Source: Centroberyx gerrardi
Lineage: Eukaryota; Chordata; Actinopteri; Beryciformes; Berycidae
DNA length: 64,000 nt
Assembly (NCBI RefSeq): GCF_048128805.1
Contig: NC_136012.1
Coordinates: forward strand, 10,328,621-10,392,620
Direction: 5' to 3'
Shown here: in pieces, positions 1-10,907 of the stretch
How the letters are laid out: each line of letters begins with the position of its first letter
Numbering within the stretch: the stretch's first letter is position 1
The notes under the pieces: generated by a model
Database searches by the model: none
The model's input: the letters and a program-made list of their open reading frames with translations, nothing else
What the model was told of the DNA's origin: nothing
Position numbers and translations under genes: made by a program

Positions 1-513
1 ATCGGTTGGCTTAAGCTCGTAGTTTTGAAGACCATTTTTGCCGACATCAAGATCAATTGCCCTATCTAAAACAAATTTTGCTCCACTCACAGCGGATTCA
101 CTGATTTTAAAATTGACTTCATTTTTTTCAAAAGATGGAGGGTTATCATTGATGTCTGTAATCTCAACTGTGATACTGTAAAATTCCATAGGATTTTCCA
201 AAATAATCTGAAAATGTAAAGCACAAGGCGTTGTCTGTCTGCAAATCGCCTCCCTGTCTATTCTCTCTTTGATAAGGAGGAATCCTCTGTCTTTATTTAG
301 CTCGATGTATTCCGCACTGTCTCCTGTATAAATACGAGCTTTACCTGATTTCAATCGTTTAATATCCAAACCTAAATCCTGAGGTATGTTACCGACTAAA
401 GAGCCTTTCGCCATTTCCTCAGGAATGGAGTAGCTGACCTGCCCGAGCACTGAACTGAGAGAGAGAACCGAGAAAAACAACAGTACTTGCCGTCTCATTG
501 TTATGTCCGACAT
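1..513 (-). CDS. pcdhg: Protocadherin variable exon 0 (group A), 5' part only, cut by window edge
   Basis: The first 171 codons of a group A variable exon are present; the rest lies beyond position 1. The leader reads MSDITMRRQ and then a hydrophobic run ending ...SSVLG, with cleavage expected before QVSYSIPEEM. EC1 follows, with the protocadherin C-x5-C loop (CRQTTPC) and a DINDN calcium motif at its end. The window stops inside EC2 at ...LKPTD. Two residues are unusual for the group: proline instead of alanine in the N-I-P-Q-D-L-G segment, and isoleucine before the first loop cysteine. The ATG at 513 matches the MSDRT-type start of its neighbours; a second in-frame ATG (MRRQ) is at 498. The CSE is 239 bp upstream. 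Confidence 0.93.
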   Translation of the reverse strand, partial: MSDITMRRQVLLFFSVLSLSSVLGQVSYSIPEEMAKGSLVGNIPQDLGLDIKRLKSGKARIYTGDSAEYIELNKDRGFLLIKERIDREAICRQTTPCALHFQIILENPMEFYSITVEITDINDNPPSFEKNEVNFKISESAVSGAKFVLDRAIDLDVGKNGLQNYELKPTD

Positions 514-751
514 TTCCCACGCGAAACTTAATAAAAGGAGTTATATTCCAAAATGGTCAGATATTTTTGATCCCTTAGATTAAAAAACAAAATATGAAAG
601 GACGTAGTTCCATAATCGACAACATTGGTACAAAATGAACGTCAGCGCTGTCCTCGTTTTAGTGCACTCTGAGATACTGACGGCGTCTGCCTTTCTCTAT
701 CAAGAGAATGGGGGAGGTTTGTCTTTGAATCTGCAATGAAACATCAACACA

Positions 752-775
752 CTGGCCAACAGCGGCCCTAAGAGT
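752..775 (-). promoter_or_regulatory. CSE promoter element of exon 0
   Basis: The plus strand reads CCAACAGCGGCCCTAAGAGT at the core, so the minus strand carries GGGCCGCTGTTGG. This is the conserved sequence element with a CGCT core found before nearly every clustered protocadherin variable exon. In mammals it binds CTCF and sets stochastic promoter choice. The same motif recurs 216-273 bp before each start codon in this window. A C-rich box (plus-strand ATGGGGGAGG, 707-720) lies 32 bp nearer the gene. Confidence 0.9.
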
Positions 776-1199
776 ACAATGTATTGAACTACAGAAAACT
801 CTGGGAGAGAAGAAAACTGTAAACGGGAATATATAATTTATCTTATGGACTAGGAGAAATAGCGATCAAATAGTTGAAGCTTTTCAGGTTGTAATGTGCT
901 TACATAACAAATTAGAAAGAACTTACTTTGTATTGTTATATACCTTTATGAAACAGAGGAAATGAAAATTGGAGTTCTTGTGATATGCAGGCTAACAAAA
1001 ACATGGAGCGTTGTCCAAAGAAAAATGAAAATGGGGGCCATCAACATGCAAACCCTTGAAAACATGTAAAGGTTATCAAAAAGATGTTTAAGAAGATACA
1101 CACACACAAAAAAAGAAAAAAGGTTGAGTTGCCCAATTCATAATGTAAAAAATTCTATATGTTCATCTATCACGCCACCTCTAAATATTGATACAGCCG

Positions 1200-1256
1200 A
1201 CCCCCCCCCCCCCCCCCACCCCCCACCACACACACACACACACACACAAACACGAG
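1200..1256. repeat. Poly-C tract followed by (CA)n microsatellite
   Basis: About 25 mostly C bases run into a (CA)n tract of about 12 units. It lies between exon 0's promoter and exon 1's RE1. Short open frames across it are low-complexity artefacts. Confidence 0.95.
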
Positions 1257-1316
1257 TCATCAACAAAAGTATCTTGGCAATGGAGAACATACAGTATGTT
1301 GATGCGGCAAAGCACT

Positions 1317-1337
1317 GTCGCTGTCCACGGTACTGAT
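1317..1337 (-). promoter_or_regulatory. RE1/NRSE-like site after exon 1
   Basis: The plus strand reads GTCGCTGTCCACGGTACTGA. Its reverse complement matches the REST/NRSF consensus (TTCAGCACC, 2 bp, GGACAGC) with both half-sites at canonical spacing. It lies 93 bp beyond the exon 1 splice donor. Multiple such silencers scattered next to variable exons have been reported in fish protocadherin clusters. Confidence 0.78.
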
Positions 1338-1429
1338 TTGTGCCTGAAGATAAAGAGCGCCTGTTTACCAATTATTAAGCCATAGACATGCAAACAATTT
1401 ACAACTGAACCAAACGCCAAATAACCAAC

Positions 1430-3814
1430 CTCTAGAGGAGAGTCTGGTTCATCCAGGATGTTCTTCTCACTCTGTATCCGCTGCATCGTCCCTGTAGAAC
1501 TGGGGTCCATTATCAGCACGTTCTGACTACCGGCTCCGCCGAACTTACAGTCACTCTTTCTGGAGTCAGTCGTCCTGCACACCTCGTAATTGTACACATG
1601 TGGGAGAGTCCCTGTCCCCAAAGTGTCTGAGTAACGTGGTGGATAATATGGAATCACCGGGAGACTGGAGTGATAGAGGATGCGAGACTGTCTCCATCTG
1701 TATATTTTCACTGATATAATAACCACTAAACACGTGATGAAGAGAAAGGAAACTACAGCCAAAGCCAAGACTAAGTAAAAAGTCAGGTTGTCATTGTACT
1801 CCTTGTCGTGTGTAAAGTCAGTGAACTCCGACAGCACTTCAGGGAAGCTGTCCGCCACCGCCACGTTAACATTGACTGTAGCTGAACGAGAGGGCTGCCC
1901 GTTGTCCTCCACTACAACAGCCAGCCTTTGTTTCACAGCATCTTTATCAGTGACTTGGCGGATAGTTCTTATTTCCCCATTCTGTAAGCCCACTTCAAAC
2001 AGCGCCCTGTCTGTGGCTTTCTGCAGTTTATAGGAGAGCCAGGCATTCTGTCCAGAGTCCACATCAACAGCCACCACTTTAGTGACTAGATATCCCATAT
2101 CTGCTGAACGAGGCACCATTTCAGCCACCAGAGAACCACCAGTCTGGACTGGGTACAGAACCTGAGGGGCGTTGTCATTCTGGTCCTGGATCAGTATTTT
2201 CACAGTCACATTGCTACTGAGTGGAGGAGAGCCTCCATCCTGCGCTTTGACGCGAAACTGGAAATCCTTGATCTGCTCGTAGTCAAAAGAGCGCACTGCA
2301 TGGATGACTCCACTATCAGCACTAACGGACACATATGAGGAGACGGGCACTCCGTTAACCGAGGAGTCCTCCAGTATGTAAGAAACACGGGCATTCTGGT
2401 TCCAATCAGCGTCTCTGGCTTTCACTGTGAATACAGAGAGGCCTGGTGTGTTGTTTTCTACAATGTAGGCCTCATATGAGCTCCTCTCAAAGACAGGCGC
2501 GTTGTCATTAACATCTGAGATCTGTAAGGTGAGAGTGACGCTGCTGGAGAGGGAGGGCACTCCCTCATCAGAGCAGGTCACAGTGATATTATATTGGGAA
2601 GCGACCTCCCGGTCCAAAGCTATCTCTGTAACTAAACTATAAAATCCATTTAATGCAGTTTCTATTTTAAACGGGATGTTATCATTTATGCGGCACTGTA
2701 CCTCTCCATTATTCTCAGAGTCCGGATCATTCACACTTAACATAGCGATTACAGTGTTTGGAGGTGAGTCCTCTAATATAGACTCTGATTTAGAAACTAT
2801 GTTCATCTGAGGGCTATTATCATTAATATCAATAACATCAACTATTACCTTAGTGGAATCAGAGAGTCCTCCATTGTCTACAGCTTCAATATCTATTTGA
2901 TAGTGCTTCGCTTTTTCATAATCTATTTGACCGAGTAGGATAATCTCACCACTTTTTCTATCGATTTGAAACAGTTCTGATAAAAGACGTTTGCTGCTAG
3001 AAATCAGATATGATACTGCTCCATTTGAGCCGATGTCGTCATCAGATGCACTAACAATAGTTATGCTGGTTCCCTTAGGAGAATTTTCAATTATTTTTGC
3101 TTTGTACAGTGGTTTAGTGAAACTAGGGGCATTGTCATTCGCGTCTAACACGTTGACATATATCTGCATTGTCCCTGACATCTGCGGCTCTCCTCCGTCC
3201 ATTGCAGTTAACACTAGCGATATCTGTTCATGCTTTTCTCGATCTAGGGACTTCTGCAGAACCATTTCTACCTTTTTACTTCCGTCTGCCTGATTTTCTA
3301 GTTTCAAAACAAAGTTGTCAGTGGGTCTAAGCGAGTAGCTTTGTAGGCCATTTAACCCAATGTCGGAATCAATTGCTTTCTCTAATACGAATTTAGATCC
3401 TATAACAGCAGACTCGCTAATTTCAAAACGTTTTTCAGCGTTTGTAAAACTGGGAGTATTATCGTTTATGTCTGTGATTTCTACGGTTACACGGAACAAT
3501 TCCATTGGATTTTCCAGAATTATCTGGAAATGTAACGCACAAGGCGTCGTCTCTCCACATAACGCCTCTCTGTCTATCCTGTCTTTGATAAGGAGGACTC
3601 CCCTTTCTTTATTCAGCTCGATGTATTCTGCACTGTCTCCTGTATAGACACGGGCTTTACCTGATTTCAGCCTTTTTAAATCTAACCCTAAATCCTGTGC
3701 TATGTTACCAACTAAAGAGCCTTTCGCCATTTCCTCAGGAATGGAGTAGCTGACCTGTCCGAGCACCGAGCTGAGAGAGAGGACCGAGATAAACAACAGT
3801 ACTTGCCGTCTCAT
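1430..3814 (-). CDS. pcdhg: Protocadherin variable exon 1 (group A)
   Basis: A complete 795-codon variable exon for a single-pass neuronal adhesion receptor. Layout: signal peptide 1-19 (MRRQVLLFISVLSLSSVLG); EC1 about 20-119 with loop CGETTPC; EC2 to about 230; EC3 to about 335; EC4 to about 437; EC5 to about 543; EC6 about 544-660. Each repeat boundary carries a D-x-N-D-N calcium motif. The membrane helix is about 677-702, then a 91-residue stub with PYYPPRYSDTLGTG. The MSD start of its neighbours is changed to ISD, so I start at MRRQ, although the frame stays open to 4015. Private changes are FGGAGSQ and SEKNILDE in the stub. It ends GAG|GTTGGT, a weaker donor than most. The product should join a constant region outside the window, form trans homophilic contacts through EC1-EC4 and cis pairs through EC5-EC6. 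Confidence 0.95.
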
Positions 3815-4071
3815 TGTTCTGTCCGATATTTCTTCCTGCACCACTGAAAGAAAACTATTATCCACGATGCAGTTAATACTTAATTCGATTCGCAGGGAGA
3901 TAACAAAAATCACCCACAATCCACATATAGGGAACAAAAGAATGTTTCCAGCTTTCCCCTTCTTCAGTGTTCTCTGTGAGCGGACTGCGTTCTGCCTCTC
4001 TCTTATTCTCTCCAATATATCGACATGATGGGGGAGGACCTACTAAACCTCTATAATACAATGTCAACACG

Positions 4072-4095
4072 CTGTCCAACAGCGGCCCTTTGAGT
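4072..4095 (-). promoter_or_regulatory. CSE promoter element of exon 1
   Basis: Core CAGCGGCCC with TTGAGT instead of TAAGAGT at its end. It is 258 bp from the start codon. The C-rich box (ATGATGGGGGAGGAC, 4025-4040) is 32 bp away, followed by an AATATATCGA TATA-like stretch (4014-4023). Confidence 0.88.
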
Positions 4096-4404
4096 TCAAA
4101 ATAAAAACTACAGCAAATAATGTCAAAACAAACCGAGTTTGTGCAAAGTCACACTGGCTATCAAGTGGGATTAAAATTAGAGCAAATTTGGACATTAATT
4201 CAGCACATTATAATTTCCAAAAAGTATACTTTGATAATATTGCGTTCAGATGGATCAGCAACACTTTTGAATGCTGGAAATAGAAAAGCAATGTGTTAAT
4301 GAATTACACTCCAAAACTAGTGCCAGACAGGAAGCCAAGAACGTCAGAGACCGAAAAATGAAAACACAATACAAATGGATGTACAGGACTTGGTAGCCTA
4401 CATT

Positions 4405-4425
4405 GTCGCTCTCCGAGGTGCTGAA
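4405..4425 (-). promoter_or_regulatory. RE1/NRSE-like site after exon 2
   Basis: Plus strand GTCGCTCTCCGAGGTGCTGA, canonical spacing, one change in the CTGTCC half. It is 310 bp beyond the exon 2 donor, but only about 114 bp if the MITE at 4451-4646 is discounted. The insertion has therefore pushed it away from its exon. Confidence 0.72.
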
Positions 4426-4450
4426 AAGACAAGCGTGGAGTCGCCTTAGA

Positions 4451-4646
4451 TCAGGGGTCTCAAATCATGTGCCATGGAGGGCCGAGAAAATACAGGTTTT
4501 CGTTCCAACCAAAGACTGCGACTAGTTATTTCACTTAATGTCTTCTGTGGTTGAAGGTGTGCAGTGAAATTACCTGGTGTAGTGTTTGATTGGAATGAAA
4601 ACCTGAATACACTTGGTCTTCCGTGGCACATGGTTTGAGACGCATA
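4451..4646. mobile_element. hAT-like MITE (196 bp) with terminal inverted repeats
   Basis: The left end starts CAGGGGTCTCAAATCATGTG; the right end, reverse complemented, contains GTCTCAAACCATGTGCCA. The two arms match over about 55 bp, down to GGTTTTCNTTCCAA. The flanks are CCTTAGAT (4443-4450) and CCTTAGCT (4647-4654), an 8-bp target duplication with one mismatch, as expected for hAT elements. It has no coding capacity. The mismatch and arm divergence suggest an old insertion. Confidence 0.85.
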
Positions 4647-4734
4647 CCTTAGCTGAAACGAATGCACCAGTAACATGATCTTGATTTGCACAAAATGATT
4701 GGAAATAGGAAAGAGACGGTTACAACTTTCTAAC

Positions 4735-7134
4735 CTCTAGAGGAGAGTCTGGTTCATCCAGGATGCTCTTCTCACTCTGTATCCGCTGCATCGTCCCTGT
4801 AGAACTGGGGTCCATTATCAGCACGTTCTGACTACCGGCTCTGCCGAACTTACAGTCACTCTTTCTGGAGTCAGTCGTCCTGCACACCTCGTAATTGTAC
4901 ACGTGTGGGAGAGTCCCTGTCCCCAAAGTGTCTGAGTAACGTGGTGGATAATATGGAATCACCGGGAGATTGGAGTGATAGAGGATGCGAGACTGTCTCC
5001 ATCTGTGTATTTTCACTGATATAATAACTACTAAACACGTGATGAAGAGAAAGGAAACTACAGCCAAAGCCAAGACTAAGTAAAAAGTCAGGTTGTCATT
5101 GTACTCCTTGTCGTGTGTAAAGTCAGTGAACTCCGACAGCACTTCAGGGAAGCTGTCCGCCACCGCCACGTTAACATTGACTGTAGCTGAACGAGAGGGC
5201 TGCCCGTTGTCCTCCACTACAACAGTCAGCCTTTGTTTCACAGCATCTTTATCAGTGACTTGGCGGATAGTTCTTATTTCCCCATTCTGTAAGCCCACTT
5301 CAAACAGCGCCCGGTCTGTGGCTTTCTGCAGTTTATAGGAGAGCCAGGCATTCTGTCCAGAGTCCACATCAACAGCCACCACTTTAGTGACCAGATAGCC
5401 CACATCTGCTGAACGAGGCACCATTTCAGCCACCAGAGAGCCACCAGTCTGGACTGGGTACAGAACCTGAGGGGCGTTGTCGTTCTGGTCCTGGATCAGT
5501 ATTTTCACAGTCACATTGCTACTGAGTGGAGGAGAGCCTCCATCCTGCGCTTTGACGCGAAACTGGAAATCCTTGATCTGCTCGTAGTCAAAAGAGCGCA
5601 CTGCATGGATGACTCCACTATCAGCACTAACGGACACATATGAGGAGACGGCCACTCCGTTAACCGAGGAGTCCTCCAGTATGTAAGAAACACGGGCATT
5701 CTGGTTCCAGTCAGCGTCTCTGGCTTTCACTGTGAATATAGAGAGGCCTGGTGTGTTGTTTTCTACAATGTAGGCCTCATATGAGCTCCTATCAAAGACA
5801 GGCGCGTTGTCATTCACATCTGAGATCTGTAAGGTGAGAGTGACGCTGCTGGAGAGGGAGGGCACTCCCTCATCAGAGCAGGTCACACTGATATTATACG
5901 CAGAGGCTCTCTCTCTGTCCAAATCACTATCTGTCACTAAGCTAAAGAAATTTTTTGACGTTGTTTTCATCATAAATGGAATGTATTCATTAATATTACA
6001 CGTGACTTTGCCATTTTCACCGGAATCTGGGTCTTGCACGTTAATAATAGTTACCACTGTTCCTGGCTGGGAATTTTCTGATATTGCATTGGTTTTGGAC
6101 ATGATATTAATAGATGGGTGATTATCGTTGGTATCTGTCACCTCAACAATGATCTTACACGAGTCTGTTAGTCCTCCATCATCACTTGCTTGTACATGAA
6201 TCTCATAATGCCGTGCTTTTTCATAATCCAGGTTGCCAGTTAATGCTACCACGCCATTATCTTCATCGATTTCAAACATGACAGAAACATCATCTAACGT
6301 GTTTGTTAATGAATATGATACTTTACCATTTGAACCCTGATCTGCATCAGTGGCACTAACGGTACTTAAAATCGTGCCCTTTGAAGCCGTCTCCATTATA
6401 ATAGCTTTATAGACTTCCTGCGTAAATACTGGGGCATTGTCATTGACATCTAGCACATAAATTTCTACTCTCATTGTTCCCGAAAGCTGCGGATCGCCAC
6501 CATCAGTAGCCGTGAGAGTTAAAGAGAGGTGCTCTTCCGTTTCTCTATCTAGATGTTTTTGCAACACCATCTCAACCTTTTTGCTACCGTCTTGCTGATT
6601 TTGCAATTTTAGGTGGAAATTGTCTGTGGGTTTTAACGAATATGTTTGCAGTCCATTCACACCAACATCCAGGTCCACGGCTCTTTCTAGAACAAATTTT
6701 GCTCCGACTACAGCCGACTCACTAATTCTAAATTTCATCTCATCCTTTTTAAAGCTGGGTGTATTATCGTTGATGTCATTTATTTCGACTGTAACAGTAT
6801 AGAATTCAATAGGATCTTCGAGTGTAATTTGGAGATGTAAAGCACAAGGCGTCGTCTGTCCGCAGAGCGCTTCTCTGTCGATTCTCTCTTTCACAAGGAG
6901 TACTCCTTTTTCTTTATTCAGCTCGATGTATTCTGCGCTGTCTCCTGTATAGATGCGTGCTTTACCTGACTTCAGTCTTTTCACATCGAGCCCTAAATCA
7001 TGTGCGACGTTGCCGACTAAAGAGCCTTTTGCCATTTCTTCAGGAATGGAGTAGCTGACCTGTCCGCGCACTAAACTGAGAGAGAAAATCGAGATAAACA
7101 ACAGTACTTGCCGTCTCATTGTTCTGTCCGACAT
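4735..7134 (-). CDS. pcdhg: Protocadherin variable exon 2 (group A)
   Basis: 800 codons. Start at MSDRTMRRQ; signal peptide 1-24 ending SLVRG; EC1 25-124 with loop CGQTTPC; EC6 about 549-665; membrane helix about 682-707. EC1-EC4 is its own, including MKFRISESAVVGAKF in EC2 and YKAIIMETASKGT in EC3. From the end of EC4 (about position 5890 downward) it is almost the same as its neighbours. Private changes near the membrane are KIHRWRQ (H for Y) and HSNLP (N for S). EC3 has a cysteine in the DSCKIIVEV strand. The donor is GAG|GTTAGA. The promoter is odd: a TG/G microsatellite sits where the C-rich box should be. Confidence 0.95.
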
Positions 7135-7335
7135 TTTATCTTCCAAAAAATAATACGTTGTATTCCAAAGTGATAAGATCCTTCTTTTCCATAGGATTTA
7201 AGAGCCAGGTATTAAACTGAATTTCTCCATATTCCTTGCATCAGAAACAAAAGAATCGTAGCTCTAAGTGTTTTGCTTCCCGTAACGAGGGCGGTGTGCT
7301 ATATGTCCGACTGTTTCCCTCTTTAATATAACGAG

Positions 7336-7339
7336 ATGT

Positions 7340-7370
<31 letters not shown>

Positions 7371-7373
7371 GGG
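7336..7373. repeat. (TG)n(G)n microsatellite in exon 2 promoter
   Basis: Nine TG units followed by about 20 G. It starts directly after AATATAACGAGATG, where the other group A promoters have GATGATGGGGGAGG. It therefore appears to have grown out of the C-rich box. Confidence 0.93.
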
Positions 7374-7406
7374 TATGAAACATATCTGCTTGAAAACTAC
7401 AAGGCA

Positions 7407-7430
7407 CTGGTCAACAGCGGCCCTAAGAGT
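7407..7430 (-). promoter_or_regulatory. CSE promoter element of exon 2
   Basis: Intact core: CTGGTCAACAGCGGCCCTAA followed by GAGT. It is 273 bp from the start codon, the longest spacing of the set because of the adjacent microsatellite. Confidence 0.88.
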
Positions 7431-7629
7431 CCAAACACTTGAATTGCAGAAAACAATGAAATCATACATGTAAGCTATGAGGTTCAATATGACGGTGGTT
7501 ACAAATTAGATTTTAGATGATTTTATAATACAAACATGCAATTGATAAATGTCGCCACATATAACACTATCTTCTAGGTCCGCATTTTCCAGATAATTTC
7601 CTAAAAACAATTTACATGTAACTAACTTA

Positions 7630-7900
7630 TTGGGGAATCTCCTGGAAAGAACCATGACATTATGTACTAATTACAAGGAAAATGGAGAAAGAGTTCAGTT
7701 GGTGGAGTTGATAAGTACCTGGTCATTTCTTTAGGAGTTTCATAGAGCCATGAAATTATGTAGTAGTCATATAGAAAATAAAAGACCTCAGTTTGGTGGA
7801 ATTGATAAGAAACTGCAAGTTTCCCGGAAAGAGCTGCAAAATTAGTATTTATTGGAAGAATAGAGGTAGAGGTCAGTTTGGTAACCCAAGTAATTATTCA
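7630..7900. repeat. Degenerate tandem repeat, about 3 units of about 90-95 bp
   Basis: Three blocks share the order GGAAAGAACCATGACATTATG-like, then TCAGTTNGGTGGANTTGATAAG-like words (near 7640, 7740 and 7825). Divergence between units is high. I cannot name the family. Confidence 0.5.
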
Positions 7901-8854
7901 CTTATAAGTAAATTCGTGGAAGAAGTTATTTTTGGTATTTATTGAATTATTTACTTACTATCTGGATTTTATAACTTTACAGGAAGACAGACAAACAATT
8001 TTTGCCTATTCATCTGATACGTGGACCATTGGGCAAAACACCCTGGTTATGCTACAGTGGAGCGCAACATAAATTTACAGACAGGCACCCTGGCATAGCA
8101 TTGGCAGCCTTGTCAGCAATAACTCACTAAAGATTTGGTAAGTTGGCCTATGAAAAGGGTGTTCCCCTGAACTTTGAGTTGTTGGCTACAAAGATGGAGC
8201 ACAGCTGCTTATAGATGACCCATCATCTTCACACAAGCAGCTTCACTGAAACATAGCATAGTACTGTTTATTTTCCAACAAATGTCTATTTACTTTCCAC
8301 AGATTAGACCTGTAATGTAAAGTAGGATCTCACACAATTGTTTTGTGAGTTATTTAAAATATAGTGTTTTACTAACTATGCAAGTCTGTATTTCAAGCAC
8401 ATACTTTAGAACAAGAACAGTGACAAATATAAAAACAGTACATTCAAAACTTAAAATGATATTGCTACATCTAGGGCTTCAGAAACACTTATGGGATTTT
8501 TTATCTGTGGAAGGTAGATACAGTGCTGTGTTTCTGTTGTATACTGACTATAATTTCTAAAAGCTACACGGAAGTATACTTCAATGAGGCTCAGGACTGA
8601 CAGTTACATGCAGTCATGTAGTACAGGAAGGGATGACCACAAGCCATCAAGGACAAACTGAAAAATGCAGTAATACACAACAGTATCAATGTGTAAGAGG
8701 ATGACAGGTCATCTGCATGCAGCTCTGTCTTTGTAGTCAACAACACAACACTCCACTGTAGTATAGGCGACAGGTAGTCCTACCCAATCGTCAACGTGTC
8801 ATCTGAACAGGCAAAACCATGCTCTGAGACACTATTTAAAACCACGGTCAGAGA

Positions 8855-9650
8855 ATCTTACGCCCCCTGATGACCTTATTGTCAAACTTGCAGAGTAGAA
8901 CCTAAAGAATAATGTCTCCCTATTCCAGGATTATCTGTATAAACAGGAGAAAGGAACTCTGATGGGTTCTTGCTTTGTACCTAATTATGCACTTTTATTC
9001 TTAGGACTTTGGGAGCAACAGTACATCTACTCTGCTTCAAATATATTCAGGGACAAAACTGCCTGGTGGGGCAGATACATAGATGACATTATCCTACTTT
9101 TTTCTGGTTCAGAACACAAATTACTATATTTCCATTCTTACGTCAATACCACCAATGAGAACCTCAATCTCATTCCATTTACAGAAAAGCCACAGATCAA
9201 AATATAATTTTGTATGCTAGTAGTTTCCATCCTCATGGTGTTATTGACAATATCCCATACGGGCAATTTCAAAAGTTAAGGCATATCTGTTATACTGACC
9301 AGGATTTCTATACTCAGTCAACTGCTCTGTACCACCGTTTCAGAGACAGAGGTTGCCAGCCTCAAAAGCTCAGTTGTGCTTATGATAGAACAGCTACTCT
9401 ATCATAACCCGTAAAGATATTACCTCCTTAATTACAAAATCAAATAAAAGGAGACCTTCAAACCCTATTTTGTTACAATGCATAGTAGGGAGGTGGTCCA
9501 GGTCAAAAACATCATTAAGCATAATTGGGATATTGTATATAGTGACTGTACTCTAAAGTGTTCACAGAGCCTCCAGGGGTCAGCTTTACGGCTGAGCTAC
9601 ACCAGGTGTGTTTCTGTTCCATCCATGTGTGTCGTAAGGGTCAGATCAGA
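8855..9650 (+). mobile_element. Penelope-like retroelement, broken reverse transcriptase region
   Basis: Plus-strand frames show reverse transcriptase features. These are LYKQEKGTLMGSCFVPNYA (motif B type, Q-x-x-G-x-x-MG), about 25 residues later WGRYIDDIILLFSG (YIDD catalytic motif), then FHSYVNTTNENLNL. Next come SSFHPHGVIDNIPYGQFQ and LYHRFRDRGC. The layout is typical of Penelope-like elements, where the SS-HP-x-x-x-IPYGQ segment follows the palm domain. The copy is degraded over several frames and no intact protein is present. A GIY-YIG domain was not recognised. Confidence 0.7.
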
Positions 9651-10614
9651 TATGCAGCCATTTACTTCAATGGAGCCTGCTCCACTGGCCGCGCACGCAG
9701 CACGTTGCCGGATGTGAAACGGAGCCGCAACTTTGGAGATATGCATGGCTTCTATTTTTGCTGGACCATGGAGCGGTCTGTTGTGTATTTGAGCCATATA
9801 AACGTATATAAATGCCAAGATTTTGCTTAGTATAGTAATTTACCATGTCAGTAAACAAAATAGAGGATACATAAACCAGTATCTTTCAAATAAATGTTAG
9901 AAAAGAGGTTATCTATGTATAGCTGCTGAGAAGCCTTCTATTTGGCTACAGTATGCCTATGCTCACAAAAAGTGACATAAGGACCCTATATGGTACATTA
10001 ATGTTCCTCACGCTAGCTTGAGTAGTTTATGGAAAAATAAGCAAAACTATGTAGATAGGTGCAACACAACCAGCAGACCGTGATGGAACAAGAATGGACC
10101 TGGTGTAGCAGATTCAAATTCCATGCTGCAACTGGGCCACCACTTACCCAGGGCTTAATGAAAAAAATAACTTTTCACCTTTTCTTTAGCTATCCTGCCT
10201 GTTGTAATTCTATCAGTGAATAGTCCCAATCATTGAGCTGCCAATCATGAAGCCAACTAGATATGTTTTTATTCCATAGGGTGTGTGAAGCTATATTAAG
10301 TGTCATAAGATTATGTTCTCTCTTATATTGCAGGATGCACATCTGATGAGGATTGTCTTCATGAATATATATGTTCTGCATATCAGTGTGAATGGAGGTT
10401 TGTTGATTATCATTCTGATTGCTTATATGACTGTAACTGCTCATGATTGATATATTGTTGTCAAAGTGGATGCTATTTGATATTTCAGTTTAGGGGATGT
10501 ATCCTCCACACATTTGTATCATCTCAACTCCTCCTATAGAGGCCACTGGGACTTCATGCATTGTAGCACAGGGGTCAAGACCTTATAATTAGGCCAGACT
10601 ACCTTTGTCTATAG

Positions 10615-10660
10615 AGCGCTTTGATGAAGGCTGAATAGCCAATACGCGTAAGTGCTGCTG
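10615..10660 (+). other. Hammerhead-like GATGAAGGC...GCC motif, probably Penelope-element derived
   Basis: AGCGCTTTGATGAAGGCTGA is followed by ATAGCCAATACGCGTAAGTG. The UGAUGA box, a short AGGCT/AGCC hairpin and GCGC/GCGT flanks resemble the degenerate type III hammerhead ribozymes in pseudo-LTRs of Penelope-like elements. The expected GAAA is AATA here, so it is probably inactive. Confidence 0.4.
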
Positions 10661-10907
10661 TTTTTAATGTTTTTAGTGTTTTAGCCCATCCGATAAAGGC
10701 TTTTAACTTTTCAAATTCAAACAAGTGCCTAGAACTGAATTTTTGTTCCACATATACCACTGAGGTGCCAGGATCTTTTCAGTTTTTCTTTATAGTAATT
10801 TTCCTCCAAGAGCACATGTGGTACTGGAATACCTGATGCACTTCCAACACAAGTCTTATCTACTAACAATAGACTGCTGGTAGACTATTAACAACTTTGG
10901 TTAATGT

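Larger units (their letters stand above)
514..1429. other. Spacer between exons 0 and 1
   Basis: Holds the exon 0 promoter (C-rich box 707-720, CSE 752-775), an AT-rich stretch with nothing recognisable (776-1195), a poly-C/CA tract and the RE1 of exon 1. Confidence 0.8.
3815..4734. other. Spacer between exons 1 and 2
   Basis: Contains the exon 1 promoter, about 300 bp of AT-rich sequence without recognisable content (4096-4404), the RE1 of exon 2, and a MITE inserted between that RE1 and the exon 2 donor. Confidence 0.8.
7135..8850. other. First part of the long gap between exons 2 and 3
   Basis: Beyond the exon 2 promoter (7336-7430) this is AT-rich sequence. It holds a degenerate tandem repeat (about 7630-7900); from 7900 to 8850 I recognise nothing. 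The full gap to exon 3 is 4.3 kb, against about 0.7-1.7 kb elsewhere. Confidence 0.7.

Noticed and set aside
1124-1385. Small frames over the poly-C/CA tract
   Set aside because: Proline/histidine/threonine runs produced by simple repeats.
3815-4015. Extended N-terminus of exon 1 (frame open to 4015)
   Set aside because: Covers the 5' leader and TATA-like region; MRRQ aligns with all group A starts.
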